Below, one piece after another: positions 37,901 to 49,250 of a DNA stretch of 64,000 nt (its first letter is position 1; each line of letters starts with the position of its first letter). The notes below the pieces were generated by a model. It saw only the letters and a program-made list of their open reading frames with translations, searched no databases and had not been told where the DNA came from. The stretch lies in assembly GCA_921293015.1 (NCBI GenBank), contig OV121086.1, forward strand, positions 46,455,402 to 46,519,401. Reading direction: 5' to 3'. Origin of the DNA: Phorcus lineatus. Lineage: Eukaryota; Mollusca; Gastropoda; Trochida; Trochidae. A program made the position numbers and the translations under genes.

Positions 37901-40900
37901 TGATGTCTTCTCCAGTACAAAGATGACTACATGAATACTCAAAGGGTGCACAAGGACTCACCAGCAGGCAGTAAGCATATGGAGACTTGAGGGTATGCTT
38001 GCTGAACTTGCTCACCAACTTGTTCACCGCCAGCTTGTCGTTCTTCCGGATGTGGTACAGAAGACCAAGAGCGTGGTACTGCAACAATATATTTCAATGC
38101 ATTTATCATGAACTGAAAGAGAGAAATTATTTCATATGCAAATTCAAAATTTCTGAGAGAAACTGAGATATAATCAATACAGCAATGTAAGCAATATGAT
38201 ATATTTCACCAATAGATGGTGTATACAGAAGTAGATGAGTTGTATGAGAGTACAAGTTTTACCTGGACCATGATGTTGTCACTGTTGACTGCTTCCTGTG
38301 CCTCGTTCACCCAGCGCTTGGTGATGTCGTGGCTTCCTTTGCTCAGGTGCTGCAAAAATAAATTCTTTTACTTGTAACAATTGAATAGCTCAAGAAGTTA
38401 AACAATAAAAAATTTAGTCAAAAGTGAGCCTTTTAATGGTTCTCTTCATAATTCCAGAAAGTTAATAATTAGAGCTGTTATGATAGTACACATTGACCAA
38501 ATATAGCATAATAATAGCATACACATACCAGTTACAATTTATATAGTGATATGTATTTTATCCAATCGTATCAATCTGAGATGTTATCATATGTATTGTA
38601 TCAATGAATGTCTGTAGCTATGAATTTGTGTTGTTGTCAAATTGTATCATTCTGAGATGTTATTATATGTTTTGTATCACTGAATGTCTGTATCTGTGAA
38701 TTTGTGTTGTCTGATTTTTGACTGACCAGAGAGGAGACGAGAGCAGCACTGGACACAGCGGACACTTTGTCTACAATGGCCTGCTTCATGTACCGCTCTA
38801 TACTCTGCAGCATGGTTGTCTGTTAAGGAAACATATATATTGAGTAACAATTTAACAATAAACTTTTCATAAGGGGTTTATCAATGGAATAGCCTGTCAT
38901 TACATAATGGTCAATGTTAAAAATTCTGTAAATTGACAACTCAGAATAGCTTCACTCTAACCATTTACCCATTGAAAAACAAACAAAAGATAATTTTGAA
39001 TTTCTAATGCAACTCAAGTAGAAAGAACATAATCTTCTGTATCAATCAAGCCATAAAAGTGACATTGGTAAATAGTAACAGTGAAGAAGATTAAGGCTTT
39101 CTCTACACTGTGTAAAGGAATATTGTAGTCATAAAATCATAAGGGTAATAAATTCCTTCACCATCAGACTAAACTAAACATAAAAAGAAAGTACAATCCT
39201 ATTCATAATTATTTCCAGCAAAGTGATAAATGTCAAAGATAAAAACCTTTCAAGTATTAATGTAAATTTGCCAAATGATACTTACAGAGACAGGTTTATT
39301 CAGTATTAAAAAGATACTTATACAGATTTTATGCAAAACTGTACTTACATCAGTGATAGAGCAGAGAGCCCTGATAGACGGACCACGAAACTGATCCTCC
39401 TTGCCTGTCATGTCTTTCATCAAACTGAAAAATTACACATTCATCTCTTATATTGTTACAGTCAAATACTCACTTTTGCAAAGCATATAAAGCGAGCAAT
39501 CCTTCCTATCGCGTTAGCAAAAATTATTCATTTTTCTATCTTATGTCAGATGCATTCCTCATTCAATCTATGGCCTTTTCGACTTAAATTACTTATTATT
39601 ACCTCTGACTGAGTTACTTCTAAGCGAGTAGAGTGACTTTTCTTTATCTGACATGAAATAAAACAATGATCATCTAAGAAAACAAGAGTTTTTCATATAT
39701 TACTTTCACACTAACCTAATTTAGGATCATCCATTGGGGGATCGATTAACCAGGTTGATATCAAAATTCATTTAGGAATCAATGTACAAAACAACAACCT
39801 TTTGACCTGATCATTAGTTAAACATTTACTGACCTGCTTGTGACAATTATGACATCCTGTGCAATTTGTGACATTTCCTTGATACCCAAATATACAAGGC
39901 GCCGCAGTGTGGTCTGAAACAGAAACATGATATTAACTTTACCAAAATAATGTACATTTATTCCAAAAAAAATATTTTAAAAGCATTATGAAAAAGGATT
40001 AATAATGTTTTTTAAAATAAGTGGAAAAATAGGTGAAATACAATAATTTTTAATAATTTTCCCGCAGCTGATGGCTGAGATATTGACCAAGCATTGCAAA
40101 ATAGCTCACTTAAAATTTTCTTGGCATCTTGGATTGCTTTCTCATAGTAACGTTCCAAGATTGGTTTAAAACACTTTAGTATTACAGTATGAAACTAAGA
40201 GGTGGAGTGAATGATAATTTCTTACATCTTTGGACTGGAACAATTTTGTCATGGCAAAAAATGCTTCTGTAGCCTCTTTTGATCCAATAGTTTCTCCCTG
40301 TTAACAAAATATTTAACACATCATTAACAACAAATAAATGTTTTAGTAATAAGCATCAGAACTCATTCAACTGACATCCAATGATTATCGTATATCATTT
40401 TCAACTTATGAAAACATACACAGTTTATCATCTCATCAAAAGAATACAGAATTATCATCAATACAGTAGATGCTTCCTATATTATTAGTTTTTCAAATAA
40501 GTAGCATATCATTTGGAAATACTCTCAAAAATATTTCATCGATCAGTTATTATGAAATTCCGGCATGTTATTTATTTTCTCAAGAGATTACCTGGTTGAT
40601 GAGATACAGGAGTTTGGTGAGAATGTGTCCACATTTCCTTGGGTTGATAGGCGTCTCATTGAATATACGTGCCTGAAACATATTACACTTGGATGACTAA
40701 AAACACACATTGATATTCAAGTTGTCTTATGGCTTAATTTTTTCAACAATTTATAATGTAATTAATGCACTTTGTTGTTAATTGAATTTTTTTTTAATAC
40801 TTTGTTCTTACCTCTTGAAGGACTGTACTCTTTTCAATGTTGCCAAACGGATTTCCACCCCCTGAATTAGAAACATAATTTGAAGGCTTCATATTGCATA

Positions 40901-42095
40901 TTAATAAGTTATTAGGGTAAGTACGGCAAACTTCGGACACCTACAACGTTTTGCGGTTATAGTAGGCAAATTATAAAAAACTGCCTCTATTTTGACTTGT
41001 CAGACACTTATAGTGCTCTCAATCGTTCGATTGCCGGTGTTTAAGTAGGTCAATGCCTTTATTTCAATTAAACAGACTGTAAAAACGGGGTTTAGCATGG
41101 CAACGGCTAAATTCGGTCATGTTCGGGGTTCTTCGGTCACCCACGTGGTCGACTGTTAGATGATGTTTTTATTTACATTTGATGATCACTTTTTAAGGAA
41201 ATTACCAAAACTTGTAACCACATCGCTGAATCGATTGATGAATTCTAAATAGAGGTCAGTCCTTTTTATTTTCGGCTGATTTTCTCTTCGTTAGTTCGAT
41301 GTCAATATTCTAGGACAGCGTGACACCACTTCCGGTATAAACCACGTTGGGTTACGTATTATTGCACGGGTTAAAAATAGATCGGGGATATTCGGTCAGT
41401 GATATCGGATAATATAAGCAAAAATAATTCATGCACATAAATCTTTGTAGTAATTTCATCGAGTGACATTGTTTATGAATTGACTTTAACACACGACTGC
41501 CTTGAAATAATAGGAATAATACTTTCCGAGGAGGTTAATAGCAATATTTTTTCTGGTCGGGTAATTTCGGTCACCTCGGAAACGCTCGATGAGGGCAAAC
41601 ATTCATAAACCGCGCGAAAATGCTCCTGTCACGCGATTGGACAGCACGAGCCAAACGTTCCATATTTGGAACAGATGTTATGTATCCATGTTCTGACATT
41701 GGTATTTTTACTATTGTTTTACTATCGTTGAAGTCATTGAAGTGTCCGAAGTTACCCGACTGACCGAAGTTTGCCGTACTTACCCTAAATCAAACAACTT
41801 TAATTAGATTTAACTGATTTTATCAAACACATTATTCTGATAGGAAAATCTAACTACAATTATAAAGAAATAGCGTACTTAAATATATTATACTTTTTTA
41901 AATATGTATGCGACATCAAAGATGTTTTACTTACTAATGCTACATGTTAAAAGAACATTTATTTCCACTGTTAATAAAACTACCAGATTCCAACCGTCCT
42001 TTTGATTTTAGTTGTTGATACATGATATATCAATATGATCATTAATTAACTTAATACAAACCATCCTCGTCTTCTTTTTTGTCCCTTTTCAACAT
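28907..42095 (-). CDS. COPG: Coatomer subunit gamma (COPI coat), 24 coding exons
   Basis: Gamma-COP is part of the adaptor-like F-subcomplex of the COPI coat, which buds retrograde vesicles at the Golgi. Exons in transcription order (high to low): 42095-42062, 40861-40812, 40672-40592, 40297-40226, 39913-39834, 39424-39349, 38819-38727, 38349-38263, 38078-37962, 37503-37463, 37266-37065, 36838-36627, 36412-36340, 36122-36044, 35674-35510, 33124-33049, 32487-32384, 31952-31824, 31560-31489, 31252-31113, 30728-30560, 30449-30352, 29706-29568, 29139-28907. They sum to 2622 bases and 873 aa, against 874 in human COPG1, with every phase consistent. Conserved stretches: [20 protein letters not shown] and [20 protein letters not shown] in the HEAT-like trunk; [10 protein letters not shown] and [20 protein letters not shown] in the appendage; and PCERSDKV plus AGVFRGGHD in the platform at the C-terminus. 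An in-frame ATG two codons upstream (42101) is an alternative start; [11 protein letters not shown] matches the family start better. Invertebrates usually have one COPG, so COPG1 and COPG2 are not distinguished. Confidence 0.97.
33125..35509. other. Largest COPG intron (2.4 kb), with a CpG-rich islet
   Basis: Mostly AT-rich. At about 33290-33420 a patch rich in CG dinucleotides (GCGCGC, ACGCGCGCGG, CACGCGCGAA, ACGCGT) stands out. A ten-base 'aggcatcgtg' recurs at 35001 and 35194. Near 35014 'ttgaagtttaacgtc' resembles a SINE core. No exon was seen. Confidence 0.6.
37671..37737. repeat. 18-bp direct repeat flanking a 31-bp SINE-like scrap
   Basis: CTTGTCTACAGAAATAAA occurs at 37671-37688 and again at 37720-37737. 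The 31 bases between read GTGAGTGGAAGTGAGTTGA, then a 'gtttaacccc' end, like a fragment of a molluscan tRNA-type SINE. This is the pattern of a retroposition target-site duplication around a severely truncated insert. Confidence 0.55.
38556..38715. repeat. Two-copy tandem repeat (76-bp period) in a COPG intron
   Basis: TCTGAGATGTTAT at 38575 recurs at 38651, with matching flanks through 'tgaatttgtgttgt'. The second copy ends a few bases from the donor side of the exon at 38727-38819. Confidence 0.8.
40862..42061. other. COPG intron 1, containing a TA-flanked transposon
   Basis: 1.2-kb intron with a GTTTGT donor (minus strand) and AATTCAG acceptor. Most of it is the element described at 40912-41788. 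Confidence 0.85.
40913..41787. mobile_element. Non-autonomous DNA transposon with perfect terminal inverted repeats and TA duplication
   Basis: The left end, GGGTAAGTACGGCAAACTTCGG (written here in two parts: GGGTAAGTACGG, CAAACTTCGG) at 40915-40936, is exactly complementary to 41764-41785. TA flanks both sides (40913-40914 and 41786-41787), the duplication used by Tc1/mariner-type elements. The inside is richer in CpG than the host intron and repeats the motif TTCGGTCA near 41113, 41139, 41393 and 41566. A second ACTTCGGACAC motif occurs near each end in inverted orientation. No transposase frame exists, so it must be moved in trans. Confidence 0.85.
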
Positions 42096-42230
42096 ATGCA
42101 TGGTTGAATTATCAGAATTCTAATAGAAAAGCTGAAATTTGGTTGCTTGCAGACCGCTTCCACGTCACTTTACTTGACACTTCCACGTCTCTGCGCATGC
42201 CATATCTCTTGCTTCCGTTTCCGCTTTCTT
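42096..42230 (-). promoter_or_regulatory. COPG proximal promoter with UPRE/XBP1-like, NRF1 and ETS-like motifs
   Basis: Reading toward COPG, TGACGTGG (plus 42160-42167) is the core of the XBP1/ATF6 response element, 65 bases before the start codon. A variant, AGACGTGG, lies at 42183-42190. TGCGCATGC at 42192-42200 resembles an NRF1 site, and CTTCCG at 42212-42217 an ETS site. Motifs were identified by eye; coatomer genes are known unfolded-protein-response targets in animals. Confidence 0.45.
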
Positions 42231-42299
42231 AAACTGGTTTTGAATAAAATAATTTGCGCTCCATAATCTGAAGCTACCAAAGAAAGACCTGTACGGAAG

Positions 42300-45200
42300 T
42301 TCACAATCGATTTGTCAGCTGAAAGTTGAATTCTGTAACATTCTGAAGCTCAAAACAAAAATAGATACCTACACGTTTAGCTCATATTATTGATTTGACA
42401 ATAACCTGCGTAGTTATCATCATAAAAACAAAGAATTTGGAAAATTACTTATGTTTACTTTGTAAAGCATTCGACCTCGCGACAATTTAGAAAATAAGAC
42501 AGGAAAATAGAAAACGTTTTTTAAATTCCATGTGTCTTTTAATGTGCATTACATAATGCATGCAACAATATGTTTTGTGAATGTTATATTATATTTTTAA
42601 CTATAAACGATAGAATGTATGCCTCTCATATTATGTGATACTAAATGGTCCTAAGAAGCTTGGTGTACTGTATCTTTCATCGCCTTTACTTATTACTTCA
42701 ATGTTTTATCAAATGTGTTTCTTGTCTATATATGTCTTCTTTCATAAGAAGGAAAAGAACTTTTTTCAGTATTTGAAGATAACGAGCAGTAAAAATAATT
42801 CTGTGGAATTAACAAATAACCAAAGCGATTTTTTATATACAGGTACGTTACGCGTTATAAATATTGCAATAGAAATATCTTTTTCATCAATTGCAAATTT
42901 GGCGAAATTGGCAGCTGAGCAGAACACTATAGATACGATGTTCGACTTCCTTATGCGATAAGATTTTCAAAGAACAGATGAAATAGTTTTCAAATAATGT
43001 CTTTCATCTTGTTCTTGCCCCGATGATAAAAATCAATACCCAAACCTGTTTTAATAATCTAGGTAAGAAGAAAAAGGGAGAAATAAAGCCATTTATACAA
43101 AATCATGGTATATATTGTTTTTAATAATTCGTGTTTGTATCTTTTTGGGTGTAGAAATTATTTCCGTACCTATTAACCAATGCTTTAAAAATTTCTCCAA
43201 TATACACATAATTTATTTACGTTATCTAGATAATTCTAGAAGCGTTACTGTTTATTGAGGTGTGATATCAGGGAAAATCAATAACCTAAAAACTAAATAA
43301 ATATGATAAAGTGGTGTATTTCCAGGGCAATCCATCAATTATTCTAAAAGCAACAGAAATACAAATCTGCATTATCTTTATTATTGATTCAACGCCTTTC
43401 ACGGTCTTAGATTAGTTCTGTACTGGTAACAGTCTCAAGTTGTTTGGTGATACATTATTTGCAAAATCTACGCGTTTCGAAGTGCAATTTACTTAATTTT
43501 CACATGCATATACCATATATTTTAAAAATTGAACCTGTGAAGAATATACAGCGGTTCACTTTCGCGTCTATGTAGTATTGATTTCTAACAAAGCGATGTA
43601 CCTGACTTCGACTATTTCTTTGCATAATTGTTTGACAAATATGTGGGGTTAAAGCAAAACAATATCTATTATTATTTTTCTCTTTAAAATCATATCAACG
43701 CAATTGTTTTCAAAATGGTATTCACAGGAGTTGTAGCTTTTTCACCATTTTAAACTGTGTATTATTTCAAATCTAATAGTGATATAGTGTCTTGAGTTTA
43801 CGCCGTTCGTGTTAAAGTGACCTTATTAACAATCTTCTATAGAACGAGATAAAGCTATTTAAAAAATTAACAAAGTCTTAGACGGTAAGTGAGGTTCGAT
43901 AAACCAACTGCAAGATGCCGATCCCTGGTGTAGGTAAATAAAACATGGCTCGCCGCTAGGTACTTATAATCGATCCATCTTGCAATCCGACAATCTTAGT
44001 AACAGTCGAGATACTGCCACAATCGTTCGCTACACAAAATGCATTGTACGAGAGAGTGTTCAATTACCGTATACTTGCACCGTTTTAGCTAAACAAAGAG
44101 ATAGGTTACCATTTACCGATCGAACGTAAGATTTCTTCAAAATTTTCTTCACCAGTGAAATTGCATATTGCGCAAGTAACAATCAGGTAATTACATAAAA
44201 TGTTCGACAGATATTGAGCAGTTTTTGGTCATAATAGTTGTTGATAACTTAGGAGGAAATTAAGACCGGTCTCCAGACGGCTGTTTTGATATGAAAGGAT
44301 ATGAAAAAGGATATTCTGTATAGCTTAATATCTGAAATTGTAATTGTAATAATAATTGGAAAAATAAAATCAGTAACATAGAGAACTATTTAAATCAGAT
44401 AAAAGCCTCCTTGAATTATTCACTTCAAAATATTTGTTATGCCTTTCTATTTAGAAAAGACTTATTCATGCCATTGGCATAATTTAGTAAAACCAAAAAG
44501 GATTATCTGAAATGCTAATTTGACCATTTGTCCTGAAGATGGACTCTTCTCCATTGAAGTGGTTGTTTCATGGGAATGGACATTTATTCTCGTTGGCATC
44601 TATATATTTCATGAGATTTTGGTAATGTAGGTATTAAGGAGTTGGACATAAGCACGAGGTTTTGTGTGCAAATTTCCTGTTCCAACATAGAACAGTAACA
44701 TGGTTTAAATTTATTTATACTTTCACTTTTTAAATGATCCAAACAGGACGTTGTTTAGTATTTTCACTACTGAGTGTATCGTATCTGACAAGGGTAATGG
44801 TTGAACTGATCATTAATGAATTAAATTACCAATATGGACAATGATTAACATAGCTTAACATGATCATGAGAGACGATTAAAAATTGGTCATGGTGTATAA
44901 TTCATAAACTTTTTTTTCCAAGCTTATATCACTTCTCATCACATAGAGTAAGTTTGAAAGATGTTCAGTTTCAGTTACTCATTTTAGTCTACACTTTTGA
45001 AATGTTTGGAAAAAAACGATTTAGCAATCTTCGTGTTTATGGGTGGTGGACAAATATTGGACGTACTTCGGTTTGTCATGCATGTAATCATGTAATAGCG
45101 TAGAAAGATAACGGTAATGAAATTGACATGTGTACCCAGGACATTATTGGAAGAATTGCGGTAATGGAACCTGTTTATTCCGCTCCCAGGACCACGGTGT

Positions 45201-45654
45201 ACACAGACTGAGGCCCGACACGGAAGCTGCTTTCTTTGAAGATCAACATCATGCGATGGTTTGAATGGAATCTTGCGACGGCTTGCCGTGCACATAGGTA
45301 AACGCCATGGTTACCGTGTTATGTCATACAAGACATAAGTAAAATCGTTCCCTGTTGTTTACGAAGACTAAAACCGCCTGTCTTCAAAAGCAATGCCAAA
45401 GACATCAATACATACATCTTTTGAATAGTTATTGATCATTATTTACATGCACTTTTCTATTTTCCGTTAGCATTATGTTTGAATTATGCAAACATATTTT
45501 TAAATTCTGGAGGCTTGTGAATTAAATGCATGCTCGGTTCAAAATTATATAATTGTATCAAATCAACGTGAATGTGTATTTGAGCCATGTGCTGTATTTA
45601 ACTGGATATGGAAGACTGTAAGGTTCAAACACTGGTTAAAGTTAATCTGCTCGT
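42300..45654. other. Intergenic DNA between COPG and DYRK2, left part
   Basis: AT-rich. Open frames at 42635-42961 (plus, 108 aa) and 44984-45295 (minus, 103 aa) lack recognisable motifs. No RNA gene seen. Confidence 0.45.
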
Positions 45655-45655
45655 T

Positions 45656-46612
45656 TTAAAGGGACAGTAGCACGTTTGGTGATATTTTCCTAAATAAACC
45701 TTAGTTTATGCTAAATCTTTTATCTTCAGAGGTTTCAAACATCTCATCGTTCAACCCGAGCATCCCTAGCCATAGAGGAAATAATAAAGTATATTAAGCT
45801 TATACCACCGGCGGCCATTTTTGTGTGAACACCTTTTAATCAATTGAAGCGGGGAAAGGGATTCGCAATTATTAACCGCCATGGTACGATCGTTTGAAAA
45901 CTGCTTCTCTTGACTAAAAGAGATTGTCTTGCAATCGGAAACATTTTTAGTTTTCGTAAGATCACTCATTCTTTCAAAACAGAGGTAGGTCATAAATCAT
46001 CATAGAACCTCTATCCGGATACGAGAGTTTCTCGGTCTAGAGATGTAATAACCTGATTTGATGAACTAAAAATTAGTTGTGCAATCAGCGAGGCCGTTTT
46101 AAAACGCCTCACCTTTTTTCGCATGCTTTCGGGAAGCTTAAAGTGACAAAAAGTATGTTTAATGAATTCTTTATGTTGCTTAAAATGAGTCAAAATATCA
46201 TATGACCTGGGTTAGGTCCAAAACCCCTATCTAAAACTGCACCTTTATTTCTTAAATTCCAAAATTATGACATTTGCTTGTTTTCGATTGTTGATAAAAA
46301 CAGCCATACAAATGTTACGAAGTCGAAATTCAGCGTCCGATGTACATTTATATTAGATAAATGACCCACTTAGCTATACCCACCTATATTTTTCGTTGTG
46401 TCTGAGTTCCGAAATTAAGTTCGAGTCATTGGCGCGCGTCATTGTCCGGTTTTCGATCATCAATCTCGACCTTTTTCCAGTTTATATTCGCTATGTTAAC
46501 TGATAAGCATTGTGATGTTGATTTTCAGAAACAACCACTGCTTGTCGATGAAATAACACCATTTTTGAAGTTGACATAATTCACCCAAACACATACTCTG
46601 TGTCCCTGTGTC
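45656..46612. mobile_element. Possible MITE-like dispersed repeat, copy 1
   Basis: The left end reads TTTAAAGGGACAG; the right part holds 'catactctgtgtccct', which in the related copy at 60.4-60.86 kb closes as TGTGTCCCTTTAAA, the complement of the left end. Internal blocks shared with the second copy include 'gagtcattggcgcgcg.cattgtc.ggttttcga' near 46425 and 'agtatgttt.at.aat' followed by 'gagtcaaaatatcat' near 46155. Exact boundaries and target duplication were not fixed. Confidence 0.5.
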
Positions 46613-48940
46613 AACTTCATTAGAATATGCTCTTTGCACTTTAAATCTTCTTTACAGAAAACATTCGCCCTATTTAGCGACTGCACCATTGCATAGGCCT
46701 GTTTGACAACAACTATGTTATCCATTCTTTTGTTTTTTTCATTGGCTGAAATAATGCAGTGTAGTTTACTGAAAACCCGAGAGGATCTCGTGTTAGAACA
46801 GGAATTATCTGTGGGGAGTGAATGAGGCCTATTAGGCCGGGTGCTTTTTAAATTGCCTACAATGTTTTCGCATTAGGACATAAGTTCTATCATGTCATCT
46901 TGTAATATCTCTGAAAGCAAGTGTCACTGGAATATAGTATTTTCCTTTCCTTCATCTTTTTCTTTGTAATGTAGGCTATGTATGAAAGAATGATGCTATA
47001 TATTGCGAGAGTAATGGGACGGGGAATGGAGATAGAGCTGTCTTATTCTTGTCATTTCAATATAATTCGTTGATTTAGTCAGCTGCTTCGTCGAAGTATA
47101 CTAGTATCTGAAAGGGAAGAAGCAAACATGCTCTAAAGATGATACGTATTTCATCGACGGGTAGTTGAATATGAATAGCTGATAAAGTTCAAAATTTAGA
47201 AAAAGAAAATTCTAATCAATAACGTTTTTCATGTTCAGTCAATTGATAAAATCATTTTTAAATTATGAAGATGTTTATCAATATTTTTATCAATATGTTT
47301 TTATGAGGGAACAGATTAACAATTTTGTTAAATGCTCCCACCTTTTTCCGTAAGTGATCTATAAGATTTCACCAAAACCTGAAAACGCAATTTTAAATAG
47401 TCCCAATAAAAAGTACAAAACAGGTAAATTTGTTATTACCGCAAATTCGAATAAATATGCATTATTACTAATTTTGTTTTTTCTTCCGCTTATATACAAA
47501 CAAATAAAGAAAAAGTTACATGTATGTATCACCTGATGTTACCAGAGAATCGAACACTTCTCGATTGTTGTAATAACCATTTCCTCATATAGCCCTGATG
47601 TCAACGCGTCCTTTGCATAGTGCAACAGACGGAACCCAGTTTGCTCTTCTCTCATCATATTACGTTTGTCAACTCGGCATAGTTTACTCTTATGTTATTA
47701 TTATTAGAAACTAACACCTCTGTTCAACCAACATTATGTCTCCCGTGATACTGACATTTAATCAATAACGATTTAACTCTGTTATAAAGTGAATTATAAA
47801 GGTCACGTATATATCATATTGGCATCGATCAATTTTCAAAGCTTTTTGTATATATCACGCCAAGGAGGCATGTAGGCAAAGTTGGAAGTCATTAAATACA
47901 AGGCTTAAAAGTTATTATTTTAATAGTTGAACTGTTAAATACACAAGAAGACATATATGGAAGCTGTTTCTTTCATTTCAAGTTAAAATAGATGGAAAAT
48001 ATTTGAAATAAATAATGGTTGAAATTTTGAATATGTTGTATGGTTATTCACAAAAACTCACCAAACTGCTTCTTTAAAAATATCACAACCTATTTTTTAA
48101 ATAGTAGACGGTGGTAAGCGTACTTGTAGTTTTGACAAAAGGAATCACTAAATTTTGCAGAGGCAATGTTTTTATGGTAACTAGGAGATCATTATTACCA
48201 TAATTTTTAATTGTGAGAAAATATTTGTTATTCGAACTTAGAAATACTTATCCCAGGCATAATATGACGTCAACGAGGGCCGAGTGGTTATTGTTCTCAT
48301 ATTGATCACGACCAACTGTTTCTGCTGTTTGAAAATATAAGTGCTCATATAATATGTAGAGTTCTTATGATATTTATAAGTTGCTCCTTATCCGTCTAGC
48401 AAATAATTTGATGGAATTTCTTTTTTTTTCACAGAAAGAGAGAGAGAGGGGGGGGGGGGGGGTTATCAAGTTATATTGATGTGAAATAAACTGAACTGAA
48501 ATTTAAGTACATTTACATTTTACACAGACTCTCCCTTCAAATCAAATGAAATGTTACATCTTTCTTGGACCTTGTTAAAACAAATATTATATTATGTGTA
48601 ATAAAAAAGGATATTATCTTTCATACTAATTTCAATTCGATAAAATCAAAATTTTTTATAGAATAATTTGTATGATTAAGCTTATATTTATGTAAATAAA
48701 CATAAAACAGAGATAGAAGGGAACAATTCTTTGAGACAGTACATTTTGTATAAACCAAATTTGTTCGAATTTAATTCAAATATTTTTATCGATAATTTGC
48801 ATAGGTATTCACGATTTTATTCTAAATGACAATCACATTTACTTCGAGGTTTTGTGCTTTGTATATGTAAATAATTGAGTTATTACGTGACGCGACATAT
48901 CCGATACCGTTATGTAGAGAATGTTTTATCCCCTACTGCT
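46613..48940. other. Intergenic DNA upstream of DYRK2
   Basis: No gene recognised. Contains a (GA)n tract running into 15 consecutive G (48448-48462), an unusually long homopolymer in this AT-rich DNA. Confidence 0.5.
48448..48462 (+). repeat. Poly-G tract after (GA)n
   Basis: Fifteen G in a row after AGAGAGAGA. Potential G-quadruplex or assembly-sensitive site. Confidence 0.9.
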
Positions 48941-48944
48941 TTGT

Positions 48945-48990
48945 TGACTCACGTGACCCCAGTTTCCATGACGTCACGCACATGACGTCT
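48945..48990 (+). promoter_or_regulatory. DYRK2 promoter cluster: AP-1, E-box and CRE sites
   Basis: Within 45 bases, and 210-250 bases before the coding start, lie TGACTCA (48945-48951, AP-1), TCACGTGA (48949-48956, overlapping it; a USF/TFE-type E-box), a perfect palindromic CRE TGACGTCA (48969-48976) and a half CRE TGACGT (48983-48988). The density and exactness suggest a real core regulatory region. Factor occupancy is inference. Confidence 0.55.
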
Positions 48991-49190
48991 AGCCAACCAG
49001 GGTCTCACTTGGCAACCGGAGTCCATTCTACCTTTCGAAAAATAGCAACACAGTGTTGTCCAGTTTAGTCCGTAAGAACGGGCTATCCTTGTTTGTTTCG
49101 GATAAACTTGACTTCTTTGGATATATTTCTATCGGTATGAAGCCAGATATGTAGCAGCAAGCCGGCTTCCGATCTGTGACGGGTCGTTCA

Positions 49191-49250
49191 ATGGAAGTAT
49201 GTCCACAAGGGTCATCCCTCAACCAAGTCAAAGGACTCGCTCGATGCTAA
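49191..49250 (+). other. Overlapping upstream ORF at the DYRK2 start
   Basis: An ATG eight bases before the chosen DYRK2 start opens a 19-codon frame that runs through the main start and ends at TAA 49248-49250. It also overlaps the second candidate DYRK2 start at 49244. The upstream ATG has T at -3 and G at +4 (moderate); the 49199 ATG has A at -3. Confidence 0.4.

Noticed and set aside
42635-42961. 108-aa plus-strand open frame between COPG and DYRK2
   Set aside because: AT-driven composition with no domain or splice partners.
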